In this document: positions 1-7,489 of the stretch, one piece after another
How positions within the stretch are numbered: position 1 is the first letter of the stretch
Layout: each line of letters starts with the position of its first letter
Assembly: GCF_000716545.1 (NCBI RefSeq)
Contig: NZ_JNWZ01000077.1
Location: 1-33,587 of the forward strand
Direction of reading: 5' to 3'
Length of the DNA stretch: 33,587 bases
Source: Kitasatospora phosalacinea
Lineage (GTDB): Bacteria > Actinomycetota > Actinomycetes > Streptomycetales > Streptomycetaceae
Position numbers and translations under genes: made by a program
The notes under the pieces: model-generated
Told to the model about the DNA's origin: nothing
Seen by the model: the letters and a program-made list of their open reading frames with translations, nothing else
Databases searched by the model: none

Positions 1-444
1 GGCGGGGGCGGGGGCAGGGGCGCGGACGTAGGTGGAGATCAGCCGGGTGAGCAGGCGCGGGGCGACCACCGCCTCGCCGGTGCGGACGGTGCGGATCGCG
101 GCGGCGAGCTCCTCCGGGGAGACGTCCTTGGGGAGGAAGCCGCAGGCGCCGGCCCGGAGCGCGGCGACCACGTACTCGTCGAGGTCGAAGGTGCTGAGCG
201 CGAGGACCCGGCAGTCGGGGAGGGTCCGGGCGAGTTCGCGGGTCGCGTCGACGCCGTCGAGGACGGGCATCCGGATGTCCATCACCACCACGTCGGGGTG
301 CAGCCGGTGGGCGAGTTCGACCGCGGCGGCGCCGTTCTCGGCCTCGCCGACCACCTCGAAGGCCGGGTCGGGCGAGAGGATGAGACAGAGACCGCGGCGC
401 ACCAGCGGCTGGTCGTCGGCGACCAGGATGCGGATCGGGGTCAT
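1..444 (-). CDS. NarL/LuxR-type response regulator, receiver domain (C-terminus outside window)
   Basis: Cytosolic response regulator of a two-component system, expected to be phosphorylated by the kinase encoded just upstream. The 148 visible codons hold a complete REC domain: acidic pair D10-D11 (ILVADDQ), phospho-acceptor D56 in VVMDIRMP, switch residues S84/T85 and K106 in FLPKD. After about residue 125 the protein enters a linker (LISTYVRAPAPAPA) and runs off the left edge, so the DNA-binding HTH that would normally follow is not visible. The ATG overlaps the kinase stop codon (ATGA), which indicates translational coupling. REC sequence and partner kinase type make NarL/FixJ assignment likely, but this is inferred because the HTH is missing. 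Confidence 0.9.
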   Translation of the reverse strand, partial: MTPIRILVADDQPLVRRGLCLILSPDPAFEVVGEAENGAAAVELAHRLHPDVVVMDIRMPVLDGVDATRELARTLPDCRVLALSTFDLDEYVVAALRAGACGFLPKDVSPEELAAAIRTVRTGEAVVAPRLLTRLISTYVRAPAPAPA

Positions 445-1718
445 CGACGGGCCTCTGCGGGGAGCACGGCGGATTCGGCTGCGAGGGTCGGGAGTTCGGC
501 TGGCCGGGAGGTGAATTCGGCGGCGGTTCGCGGGAGTTCGTCGGGCGGGCCGACGGATTCGTCGGCGGGCAGCGGCAGTTCGGCGTGGACGACGAAGCCG
601 CCGTCGGGGTGGGGGGTGGCGGTGAGGGTGCCGCCGTGCAGGGCGGCGCGTTCGTGCATGCCGATCAGGCCGTGGCCGCCGCGTTCGGTCGGGGGGTGGG
701 CGGTGGCGGGGCCGGAGCCGTGGTCGCGGACGTGGACGGTGAGCACGTCCGGGTGGTAGGTCAGGCGGACGGCGGCGCGGGTCGGGCCGCCGTGCTTGCG
801 GGTGTTGGTCAGGGCTTCCTGGACGATCCGGAACACCGTGAGGCCGAGGGCGGGCGGCAGCGGGCGGGGCTCGCCGCGCACGGTGAGGTCGGCGGGCAGG
901 CCGGCCCGGCGGGACTCCTCCAGCAGGCGGGGGAGGTCGTCGGTGCCGGGCTGCGGGGCGGGCGGGACGGCGTCCGGTTCGTCACCGGCCCGTAGGACGT
1001 CGAGGAGTTGGCGCATCTCGCGCAGGGCGAGGCGCCCGGAGGACTCCAGGGTGACCAGGGCGTCCCGGACCACCTCGGGGTCGGCGAGGTTGGCGCGGGC
1101 GCCGCCGGCCATCAGCTGCATGGTGGTGATGTGGTGGGCGACGATGTCGTGCAGCTCCCGGGCGATCCGGCGGCGCTCCTCGGCCACCGCACGGTCGGCG
1201 AGCAGCTGCCGGTTGGCCGTCACCTCGCGCTGCCAGCGGGCGACCGCGAGAGCGGCGGCGGCGACCAGCAGCGCGGAGCACGGGGCGGACACCGCCACGT
1301 CCCAGGCCGGCGTCCGGAAGTGGCTCTGGCCGAGGACGGTGGTCACCGCGGTGGCCAGCGCGGCCGCGGCGGCCGTAGCGGGGCCGCCGACCCGGGCCAC
1401 CGAGTACAGCGCGACCGTCAGGACCACCCCGAAGTGCGGCGTCCCGGGGCCGAACAGGTCGGCGGCGGCGCTCAGCACCAGCACTGCGGCGAGCGCCGGC
1501 ACCGGGCGGCTGCGCCGGGCCAGCAGCGGCAGGGCGGCCAGCAGCGCGAGCAGGAACCCGGGCAGGCCCGGCCCCCGTTCGCCGTCCAGCGCGCCGAACA
1601 GCAGGTTGCCGACCGCGTCGAGCACGCCCGCGGCCACGGCCACCAGGGCGTCGGTGTGGGTCCAGAGCGCGCCGTCCGTCCCCGTCGCGGTGCCCGAGCG
1701 GTGCTGCCGCCGTCCCAT
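441..1718 (-). CDS. HisKA_3-family membrane sensor histidine kinase
   Basis: Sensor kinase of 425 aa, probably the phosphodonor of the adjacent regulator. About five hydrophobic segments lie within residues 24-160 with almost no extracytoplasmic loop, as in intramembrane-sensing NarL-partner kinases. The HisKA_3 dimerisation helix carries phosphorylatable H190 (RIARELHDIVAHH). The HATPase domain shows an N-box at N305 (EALTNTRKHG), a G1 box DHGSG from D332 and a G2 box GGHGLIGM at 347-354. A start at 1718 is chosen because CAGGGGGA lies 5-6 nt upstream; the frame stays open about 90 codons further but without kinase character. The C-terminal 40 residues after the ATPase fold are a Pro/Ala/Glu-rich tail of repeated motifs, not part of the family core. 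The exporter at 1982 is divergent and may be a target; that is inference. Confidence 0.93.
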   Translation of the reverse strand: MGRRQHRSGTATGTDGALWTHTDALVAVAAGVLDAVGNLLFGALDGERGPGLPGFLLALLAALPLLARRSRPVPALAAVLVLSAAADLFGPGTPHFGVVLTVALYSVARVGGPATAAAAALATAVTTVLGQSHFRTPAWDVAVSAPCSALLVAAAALAVARWQREVTANRQLLADRAVAEERRRIARELHDIVAHHITTMQLMAGGARANLADPEVVRDALVTLESSGRLALREMRQLLDVLRAGDEPDAVPPAPQPGTDDLPRLLEESRRAGLPADLTVRGEPRPLPPALGLTVFRIVQEALTNTRKHGGPTRAAVRLTYHPDVLTVHVRDHGSGPATAHPPTERGGHGLIGMHERAALHGGTLTATPHPDGGFVVHAELPLPADESVGPPDELPRTAAEFTSRPAELPTLAAESAVLPAEARR

Positions 1719-1981
1719 GTCCGTCCCCCTGTCCCGCTTCGGGCCGCGCCGCCGCTGACCAGCCCCGACGGCCTCATTCTGGCACCGGCCCGGCGGGGCG
1801 GGCGTCGGCTCCCGGGGCGAGCGGGCCTGGGAGCCAGGTCCCGGGTGCGGGGGCGGCGGGGGCCCGCGGGCCCCGGTGCGGATCGTCCGGCGTCCGGACG
1901 CCTCGGGGGCACCCGGGCTGATGGTCTGTACCGGGGCGGCGACCGCCGTCCGAGCAGCAGCCGCACAGACGGAGGGCGACC
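1719..1981. promoter_or_regulatory. Divergent intergenic region with three dyads
   Basis: This gene-free stretch separates the two-component operon (leftward) from the MmpL exporter (rightward), so it should hold both promoters. It contains an imperfect dyad GGCCTGG-GAG-CCAGGTC (1824-1840), a perfect 16-bp palindrome GGGGCCCGCGGGCCCC (1859-1874) and a perfect 14-bp palindrome GGCGTCCGGACGCC (1889-1902). Their spacing would suit binding of a dimeric regulator such as the adjacent response regulator, but GC-rich DNA yields such dyads by chance and no convincing -35/-10 pair was seen. Confidence 0.35.
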
Positions 1982-4177
1982 TTGATCCGCGCACTGACCG
2001 GATTCTCCACCAGACACGCCTGGAAGGTGATCGCCGTCTGGGCGGTCCTCGGGGTCGCGCTGGCCGGGGTGGCGCCGGTGCTGTTCGCCCGGGTCACCGG
2101 CAGCAGCACCGCGGACTTCCTGCCCGCGCGCTACGACTCGGCGGCGGCGCTGCACGTCGCCGAGGAGCACTTCGGGCTGCGGCCCGACGCCACCACCGTC
2201 ACGGTGCTGGTGGCCCGCGCCGACGGCGGGGCGCTCACGGACGCCGACCGGCGGCGGATCGACTCCGAGGCGGCCGAACTCGGCCGGCAGCGGGTGGTGA
2301 TGCCGCGCAAGGGCGACGAGCCGGCCTTCCTGGTGACCGACCGCTCGCAGACGCCGAAGGTGGCGCCCGCGATGGTCGCCCCCGACGGCTCCTTCGAGCT
2401 GGTGGCCGTCGAGCTGTCCGGCAACACCGCCGACGAGGGCGTGCAGGACGTCTACCGGACGTTCCGGGACTCCGCCCGGGAGCGGTTCGCCGCGGCCGGG
2501 ATGCGCACCGGCTTCACCGGCGGCGTGGCGGAGGCCGCGGACGGCACCGACGCGAACCGGACGGCGACCACCGTCGGCGGCGTCCTGGTGATCGGGCTGA
2601 TCGTGCTGCTCAACGTGCTGGTGTTCCGCAGCGTGCTGGCCGCCGTGCTGCCGCTGCTCGCGGTGGCGCTGATCGGCGGGGCGGCGGGCGGCGCGGTGGC
2701 GGGCCTGGCCGAGCTCACCGGCCTGCGGCTGGACGCCTCGACCCCGGGGCTGATCTCGGTGGTGCTGCTCGGCATCGGCGTCGACTACCTGCTGTTCCTG
2801 CTGTTCCGGTACCGCGAGGTGCTGCGGGCCCGCCCGGACGCGTCGGCCCGCCGGGTCGCCGCCGAGGTGTCCGGCCGGGTCGGCACGGCGATCACCTCGG
2901 CCGCGCTGACCATCGTCGCCGCGTTCGCCACCCTGGGCGTGGCCGGCTTCGGCCAGTTCCGCTCGCTCGGCCCGGCGATCGCCGTCGCCGTGCTGGTGAT
3001 GCTGCTGGGCAGCCTGACCCTGATGCCCGCGCTGCTCGCCGCCTGCGGGCGGGGCGTGTTCTGGCCCTCGCGCGCGCTGCGGCGGGAGCCCCGCCCGGGC
3101 GTCTCCGCCCGGCTCGGCGAGCTGGTGGCCCGCCGGCCCGCGGCCGCGCTGCTGGCCTCCGTCGCGCTGCTCGGCGCGCTGGCCGCGGGCCTGGTCGGGA
3201 TGCGGATGGACTACGGCCTCGGCGGCTCCTCCGGGACGCCCGCGGCCGCCACCGCCGCCGAGATCTCCCGTTCGCTCCCGGCCGGGGTGTCCGACCCGGC
3301 CACCGTGTACGCCACCGCCGGCGGGGGCGGCCCCGTCGACCCGGCCGCCTTCGCCGGGCTGGCCCGGGCGCTCGGCGAGGTCGCGGGCGTCGGGAAGGTC
3401 GCCGACCCGGTGGGCAGCCCGGACGGCCGGGCCGTCCGGATCGACGTCTACCCCGTCGCCGACCCGCAGAGCGCGCAGGCCCGGGCCCTGGTGTCCGGCC
3501 CGCTGCGGGCCGCCGTCGCCGCCCACTCCCCCGCCGGGACGAGCGCCCACGTCGGCGGCACGGCGGCGGTGTACGCGGACGTGGCGGACGCGGTCGACCG
3601 CGACCTGCTGGTGGTGTTCCCGGTCGCGGCGGGGCTGATCGCGCTGATCCTGCTGCTGCTCCTGCGCAGCCTGCTCGCCCCGGTGGCGCTGCTGCTCTCG
3701 GTCGGGCTGGGGTTCGCCGCGACGCTGGGCAGTGCCGCCCTGGTGTTCCAGCACCTGCTGGACCGGCCCGGGGTGGCCTTCACCCTGCCGCTGGTGCTGT
3801 TCCTGTTCGTGGTGGCGCTCGGCACCGACTACAACATCCTGATCACCGACCGGATCCGCGAGGAGATGCGCCGCCCCGGCCCGGCCCGGGCCGCCGTGGC
3901 CCGCGCCGTCCGGCACACCGCGCCCGCCGTCGCCACCGCCGGGCTGGTGCTGGGCGGCTCGTTCGCCACCCTGGCCACCACGCCGGGCAGCGAGCAGATC
4001 GCCTTCGCGCTGACGCTCGGGATCCTGCTCTCCGCGCTGCTGCTGTCGCTGGTGGTGGTTCCGGCGGTGGCCGCGCTGCTCGGCCGCGCGCTGTGGTGGC
4101 CGCTGCGGCCGGCGGTGACCGGCTCGGCGGCGCAGGACCGGGCGGCGCCGCTGCCGGAACGGATCCCCGCGCCCTGA
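1982..4177 (+). CDS. MMPL/RND-family membrane transporter
   Basis: Proton-motive-force-driven inner-membrane exporter of the MmpL branch of the RND superfamily, 731 aa. The topology is the duplicated RND plan: TM1 near 14-36, an extracytoplasmic domain about 40-190, five TMs to about 355, TM7 near 387-407, a second exterior domain about 410-540, then five TMs to about 702. Each half carries the family's intramembrane Asp-Tyr pair: D268-Y269 in GIGVDYLLFLLFRYRE and D616-Y617 in GTDYNILITDR. A TTG start is chosen because GGAGGG sits 5 nt upstream and the protein begins with a typical MmpL N-terminus (residues 1-15). Substrate unknown; lipids, siderophores or drugs are usual for the family. It diverges from a two-component system. 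Confidence 0.93.
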   Translation: MIRALTGFSTRHAWKVIAVWAVLGVALAGVAPVLFARVTGSSTADFLPARYDSAAALHVAEEHFGLRPDATTVTVLVARADGGALTDADRRRIDSEAAELGRQRVVMPRKGDEPAFLVTDRSQTPKVAPAMVAPDGSFELVAVELSGNTADEGVQDVYRTFRDSARERFAAAGMRTGFTGGVAEAADGTDANRTATTVGGVLVIGLIVLLNVLVFRSVLAAVLPLLAVALIGGAAGGAVAGLAELTGLRLDASTPGLISVVLLGIGVDYLLFLLFRYREVLRARPDASARRVAAEVSGRVGTAITSAALTIVAAFATLGVAGFGQFRSLGPAIAVAVLVMLLGSLTLMPALLAACGRGVFWPSRALRREPRPGVSARLGELVARRPAAALLASVALLGALAAGLVGMRMDYGLGGSSGTPAAATAAEISRSLPAGVSDPATVYATAGGGGPVDPAAFAGLARALGEVAGVGKVADPVGSPDGRAVRIDVYPVADPQSAQARALVSGPLRAAVAAHSPAGTSAHVGGTAAVYADVADAVDRDLLVVFPVAAGLIALILLLLLRSLLAPVALLLSVGLGFAATLGSAALVFQHLLDRPGVAFTLPLVLFLFVVALGTDYNILITDRIREEMRRPGPARAAVARAVRHTAPAVATAGLVLGGSFATLATTPGSEQIAFALTLGILLSALLLSLVVVPAVAALLGRALWWPLRPAVTGSAAQDRAAPLPERIPAP

Positions 4178-4251
4178 GGGCCGCCGGGCCGTACGGCCGT
4201 GCCGCCCGCGACCGGGCCCGGAACGCATCGCGCGGTCCGGGCCCGGTTCGG

Positions 4252-4305
4252 TTCGGCCGGTTCGGCCGGTTCGGCCGGTTCGACCGGTTCGGCCGGTTCG
4301 ACCGG
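4252..4305. repeat. 9-bp tandem repeat, six units
   Basis: Six head-to-tail copies of TTCGGCCGG, with units 4 and 6 reading TTCGACCGG. They lie in the non-coding gap between the MmpL gene and the FBP-domain gene. Each unit contains CGGCCG or a near match, so the strand can fold into several alternative short hairpins. The copy number may vary between strains. It may act as a transcription attenuator or be an inert slippage product. Confidence 0.85.
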
Positions 4306-4372
4306 GGCGGATCGGGGCGGGCTCGGGCGGGTGCTTCGGGAGCGGGGCCGGTGGGGAATCGGCTTGGCGGGG

Positions 4373-4422
4373 CCGTGAGCCTAGGATACCTTGGCATGAG
4401 CCTAGAGCTCCTAGGCTCACGG
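4373..4422. promoter_or_regulatory. Triple-half-site operator upstream of the FBP-domain gene
   Basis: A perfect 14-bp inverted repeat, CCGTGAGCCTAGGA (4373-4386) and TCCTAGGCTCACGG (4409-4422), flanks a third copy of the core, TGAGCCTAG, at 4397-4405. The third copy forms a second perfect 9-bp inverted repeat with 4411-4419. The 22-bp spacing and the repeated core look like a multi-dimer operator or alternative hairpins, 18 bp before the start codon of the gene at 4441. GGAGG at 4425-4429 lies just outside the right arm, so bound protein or a hairpin could block both transcription and translation. The cognate regulator is unknown; the nearest is the TetR gene at 4982-5551. Confidence 0.65.
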
Positions 4423-4440
4423 ACGGAGGCGAGCGGAACC

Positions 4441-4947
4441 ATGAAGGCGTTGACCGAACCGGCGATCCGGGCATCGTTCGTCAACTGCACCAAGGGCGAG
4501 GCGAATCGGCTGGCGCTGCCCCGGCACCTGGCCGAACTGCCCTGGGAGGAGCTGGACTTCCTCGGCTGGCGGGATCCCGGAGCGCCCGACCGGGGCTACC
4601 TGGTGGCCGAGCACGGGGAGCGGCTGGTCGGCGTCGCGCTGCGGCGGGCGCAGCGGGCCGGGGCGGGGGCGCGGCAGGGGGCGATGTGCTCGATCTGCCT
4701 GACGGCGCACGCGGCGTCCGGGGTGGCGCTGCTGACGGCGCGGAAGGCGGGGCGGGCCTCCGGCGGGGAGTACGCCTCGGCGGGCGAGTACTTCTGCGGC
4801 GACCTGGCCTGCTCGCTGTACGTGCGGGGGCGCAAGCGGGCCCCGGCGGGCGGGGTGCGGATGCGGGAGAGCCTGAGCGCCGAGGAGAAGGCCGCCCGGG
4901 CCAGGGCGAACCTGGCGGCGTTCCTGGCCCGGGTGCTGGAGCCGTGA
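4441..4947 (+). CDS. FBP-domain (FusB-type, EF-G-binding) treble-clef zinc-finger protein
   Basis: Cytosolic protein of 168 aa resembling the FBP C-terminal domain family, whose studied members (FusB/FusC) bind elongation factor G and release it from fusidic-acid-stalled ribosomes. Four cysteines suit a treble-clef zinc site: C83-x2-C86 (MCSICLTAH) and C119-x4-C124 (YFCGDLACSLYVRG), followed by the basic RGRKR. The N-terminal 75 residues form the expected alpha/beta lead-in. The C-terminal helix (145-165) is charged and probably contacts RNA or protein. The ATG follows GGAGG by 11 nt. It stands alone behind the inverted-repeat operator at 4373-4422. A fusidic-acid phenotype is inference; many actinobacterial members have no tested function. 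Confidence 0.8.
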   Translation: MKALTEPAIRASFVNCTKGEANRLALPRHLAELPWEELDFLGWRDPGAPDRGYLVAEHGERLVGVALRRAQRAGAGARQGAMCSICLTAHAASGVALLTARKAGRASGGEYASAGEYFCGDLACSLYVRGRKRAPAGGVRMRESLSAEEKAARARANLAAFLARVLEP

Positions 4948-4981
4948 GCGGCAGGGCGGCCCGGGCCTCCGGCGGGTCCCT

Positions 4982-5551
4982 TCAGGAGGGCCAGGCGCCC
5001 AGGAGGTGGTGGAGGCCGGTGACGATGCGGTGCCAGGAGTCGGCGGCCGCGCGGGGGTGGTGGAAGCCGCCGGCCGCCTCGATGCTGACGAAGCCGTGGA
5101 AGGTGCTGCGCAGGAGGCGGGCGGCATCGGTGAGGGCGGGTTCTTCCAGGCGGTAGTGGCGCATCACCGCGTAGGTGAGTTCGACGCTCCGGGCGAGGAC
5201 CTCGGTGTCGGCGAAGTCGGCCGGGTCGAGCGGGAGCTGGGTGGCGGCGTAGCGGCCGGGGTGGGCCAGCGCGTAGTCGCGGTAGGCGTCGGCGAAGGCG
5301 GTGAGGGCCCGGGCGCCGGAGCGGCCGGCGATGGCGGCGGCGAGGGCCCGGTTCATCTCGTCGGAGGCCAGCAGGGCGACCCGGGTGCGGATCTCCCGCA
5401 GGTTCTTGACGTGCGAGTAGAAGCTGGCGTCCTTGACGCCGAACTGCCGGGCCAGGGCGGAGACGGTGACCTTCTCGATGCCGACCCGGTCGGCGAGTTC
5501 GGCGGCGGCGCGGGTGATGCGTTCGACCGTCAGCCCTGCGTGCGCAGCCAT
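4982..5551 (-). CDS. TetR-family regulator with WHG-type C-terminal domain
   Basis: DNA-binding repressor-type protein of 189 aa. Residues about 8-55 are the TetR_N helix-turn-helix (ITRAAAELADRVG, then VSALARQFGVKDASFYSHVKN). The C-terminal half has the FHGFVSIEAAGGF segment typical of TetR proteins with the WHG (TetR_C_33) ligand-binding domain. It converges on the FBP-domain gene with a 34-bp gap and diverges from the carboxypeptidase gene, which shares its roughly 210-bp upstream region. A TAAACT hexamer on the minus strand (5595-5590) could be its -10. Ligand and targets are unknown; the carboxypeptidase or the FBP operator are candidates by position only. Confidence 0.88.
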   Translation of the reverse strand: MAAHAGLTVERITRAAAELADRVGIEKVTVSALARQFGVKDASFYSHVKNLREIRTRVALLASDEMNRALAAAIAGRSGARALTAFADAYRDYALAHPGRYAATQLPLDPADFADTEVLARSVELTYAVMRHYRLEEPALTDAARLLRSTFHGFVSIEAAGGFHHPRAAADSWHRIVTGLHHLLGAWPS

Positions 5552-5762
5552 GTCCCTCGTCCCGTGCGTGGCCCTCCGTGCGGGTTCCGAGTTTATCGGG
5601 GCCGGGGTGCGACCTTTCGCGGCGGTGGCGCGTGGATCAGGGTGCCGGGCGGCTCCGGGGCTCGGCCGGGAGATCGGCTGATACCCCGTCAAATGGTAAT
5701 GTTCATGGCAAACGGGGGCGTGGGTGACGTGCGCCCCCACCGATCCGCACCCTGGAGCCCCC

Positions 5763-7358
5763 TTGCCCGGACGCCCCTCCCGCCACCGCGCGTACCGCCG
5801 CGGCCTGCCGTTCGCGGCCGCGGCCCTGGCCGCCTCCCTGCTCGCCGGTTCGGCGCAAGCCGACGGCCCGGCGCCGGTCGACGCCGCGCTGACCGCCGAC
5901 CTCGACGCGCTGCTGTCCGACGCCCGGCTGGCCAACGCCCAGACCGGCATCGAGGTGCTGGACGCCGCCACCGGGCAGGTGCTGTACGCCCGGCAGCCGC
6001 AGGCGCTGCTCACCCCCGCGTCCACCCTGAAGACGGTGACCTCGGCCGCGGCGCTCGACCTGCTCGGGGCGGACTACCGGTTCACCACCGAGGTGCGCAC
6101 CTCCGGCAAGCGGTACGGCGGCACGGTCGTCGGCGACCTGGTGCTGCGCGGCGGCGGCGACCCGACCCTGCTGGCCGCGGACCTCGACGACCTGGCCGCG
6201 CGGGTCGCCGCGTCCGGGATCACCACCGTCACCGGCCGGGTGCTGGCCGACGGCAGCCGGTACGACACGACGCCGCTCGGACCGGGCTGGGCCTGGGACG
6301 ACGAGCCGTACTCGTACAGCCCGCAGATATCCGGGCTCACCGTCGCCAACGACCCCGAGTACCTGATGGACACCGTGCGGGTGACGATCGCACCGGGCGC
6401 GGCCGGGGAGGCCGCGAAGGTCACCCTGGACCCGGCCGAGGCGCCGATGACGTTCTCCGGGAAGGTCACCACCGGGGCGGCGGGCAGCGGCACCACCGCC
6501 GACGCCGAACGGCGGCGCGGCGAGAACGAGTTGGTGCTGTCGGGGAGCATCGCGGCGGGGTCCGCGCCGGTGACCTCGTGGGTGACGGTCGAGGACCCGT
6601 CGGTGTACGCGGGCAAGGTGTTCGCGGGCGCGCTGGCCCGGCACGGCGTGAGCGTGGTGCGGGGCGTGCAGGCGGCGGGCGGGACGGAGGACTCGCAGCC
6701 GCTGGTGTCGCGCCAGTCGCAGCCGCTCGCCCAGCTGATCGTCCCGATGCTCAAGATCAGCAACAACGGCATGGCCGAGCACCTGACCAAGGAGATCGGC
6801 AAGGTCAAGGGCGGCCGCGGCGACTGGGCGACCGGCGTCGCCCAGGTCCAGGGCTTCCTGAAGGCCAACGGGCTGGGCACCCCCGCCGGGCGGCAGGTGG
6901 ACGGCTCCGGGCTGTCCCGCTACGACCTGATCACCCCGGCCAAGATGGCCGGCCTGCTCGAACTCGCCCAGGACAAGCCCTGGTTCGGCGCCTGGTACGA
7001 CGCGCTGCCGGTGGCCGGCAACCCGGCCCGGATGGTCGGCGGCACGCTGGCCGCCCGGATGCGCGGCACCGCGGCGGAGAACAACGTGCACGCCAAGAGC
7101 GGTTCGATGGGCGGCGTCGACAACCTGGTCGGCTACGCCACCGCGCCGGACGGCCGCCGGCTGGTCTTCGCCGTGCTGATCAACGACTACGCGGGCACCA
7201 GCCCCCGCCCGGTGCTGGACGCGATCGCCGTCCGCCTCGCCACCGGCCCCGCCGCCACCGCCGGCACCCAGCAGAGGGCCAGGTCGCTGACCGTCCCCGC
7301 GCAGGACGGCTACTCCGGCACCCGCTGGGAGGACTGCGAGGCCGTCTCGCACTGCTGA
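5763..7358 (+). CDS. dacB: D-alanyl-D-alanine carboxypeptidase/endopeptidase (PBP4-like, peptidase S13)
   Basis: Secreted penicillin-binding protein that trims or cleaves D-Ala-D-Ala crosslinks in peptidoglycan. All three active-site motifs are present (numbering from the TTG start): SxxK as S87-T-L-K90, SxN as S333-N-N335 and KTG as K445-S-G447. A further family motif, DGSGLSRYDLITP, lies before the last one. Between the first two sits the long insertion domain usual in S13 enzymes. The N-terminus has basic RHRAYRRG, a hydrophobic core and an AQA cleavage site near residue 33. The TTG at 5763 is chosen because GGAG lies 5 nt upstream; an in-frame GTG at 5724 is the alternative. A TAATGT hexamer at 5697-5702 may be its -10. 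The gene is monocistronic, ending in a strong hairpin. Confidence 0.93.
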   Translation: MPGRPSRHRAYRRGLPFAAAALAASLLAGSAQADGPAPVDAALTADLDALLSDARLANAQTGIEVLDAATGQVLYARQPQALLTPASTLKTVTSAAALDLLGADYRFTTEVRTSGKRYGGTVVGDLVLRGGGDPTLLAADLDDLAARVAASGITTVTGRVLADGSRYDTTPLGPGWAWDDEPYSYSPQISGLTVANDPEYLMDTVRVTIAPGAAGEAAKVTLDPAEAPMTFSGKVTTGAAGSGTTADAERRRGENELVLSGSIAAGSAPVTSWVTVEDPSVYAGKVFAGALARHGVSVVRGVQAAGGTEDSQPLVSRQSQPLAQLIVPMLKISNNGMAEHLTKEIGKVKGGRGDWATGVAQVQGFLKANGLGTPAGRQVDGSGLSRYDLITPAKMAGLLELAQDKPWFGAWYDALPVAGNPARMVGGTLAARMRGTAAENNVHAKSGSMGGVDNLVGYATAPDGRRLVFAVLINDYAGTSPRPVLDAIAVRLATGPAATAGTQQRARSLTVPAQDGYSGTRWEDCEAVSHC

Positions 7359-7370
7359 CCCCTCCCCCGC

Positions 7371-7403
7371 ACGGCCCCCGTCGCGTCGCGCGGCGGGGGC
7401 CGT
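7371..7403 (+). terminator. Hairpin terminator after the carboxypeptidase gene
   Basis: The arms ACGGCCCCCG (7371-7380) and CGGGGGCCGT (7394-7403) pair perfectly, and the bases between them continue the stem to about 15 bp with a 3-nt loop. It starts 12 bp after the stop codon. No T-run follows, which is usual for terminators in this GC range. Confidence 0.8.
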
Positions 7404-7441
7404 CGGCTTCCGCGAACGCCGCGGATTTCACGGAGCCGTCA

Positions 7442-7482
7442 TCAATCAAACGGTTGATTGACGGGGGTGGCGCGCGTACGCT
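7442..7482 (+). promoter_or_regulatory. Leaderless promoter with overlapping TetR-type operator
   Basis: A perfect dyad TCAATCAA-ACGG-TTGATTGA (7442-7461) overlaps a promoter with -35 TTGATT (7454-7459), a 17-bp spacer and -10 TACGCT (7477-7482). The start codon begins 8 nt after the -10 hexamer, where transcription itself should begin, and no Shine-Dalgarno is present, so the transcript is probably leaderless. The dyad covers the -35, so binding of a TetR dimer would exclude RNA polymerase. This predicts autoregulation of the operon by its own first gene. Confidence 0.75.
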
Positions 7483-7489
7483 CCCCGCC

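Noticed and set aside
4252..4305. CRISPR-like repeat array
   Set aside because: Units are 9 bp and contiguous, with no spacers and no cas genes.
1472..4474. Very long open frame (about 1000 codons) antisense to the MmpL gene
   Set aside because: It is low-complexity Arg/Gly/Gln-rich sequence caused by GC bias opposite a well-supported gene; no domain or start signal.
1876..4947. Single 1023-codon frame joining the MmpL region to the FBP-domain gene
   Set aside because: Only its last 168 codons are real; the rest is out of frame with MmpL and Arg/Gly-rich, and passes through the tandem repeat.
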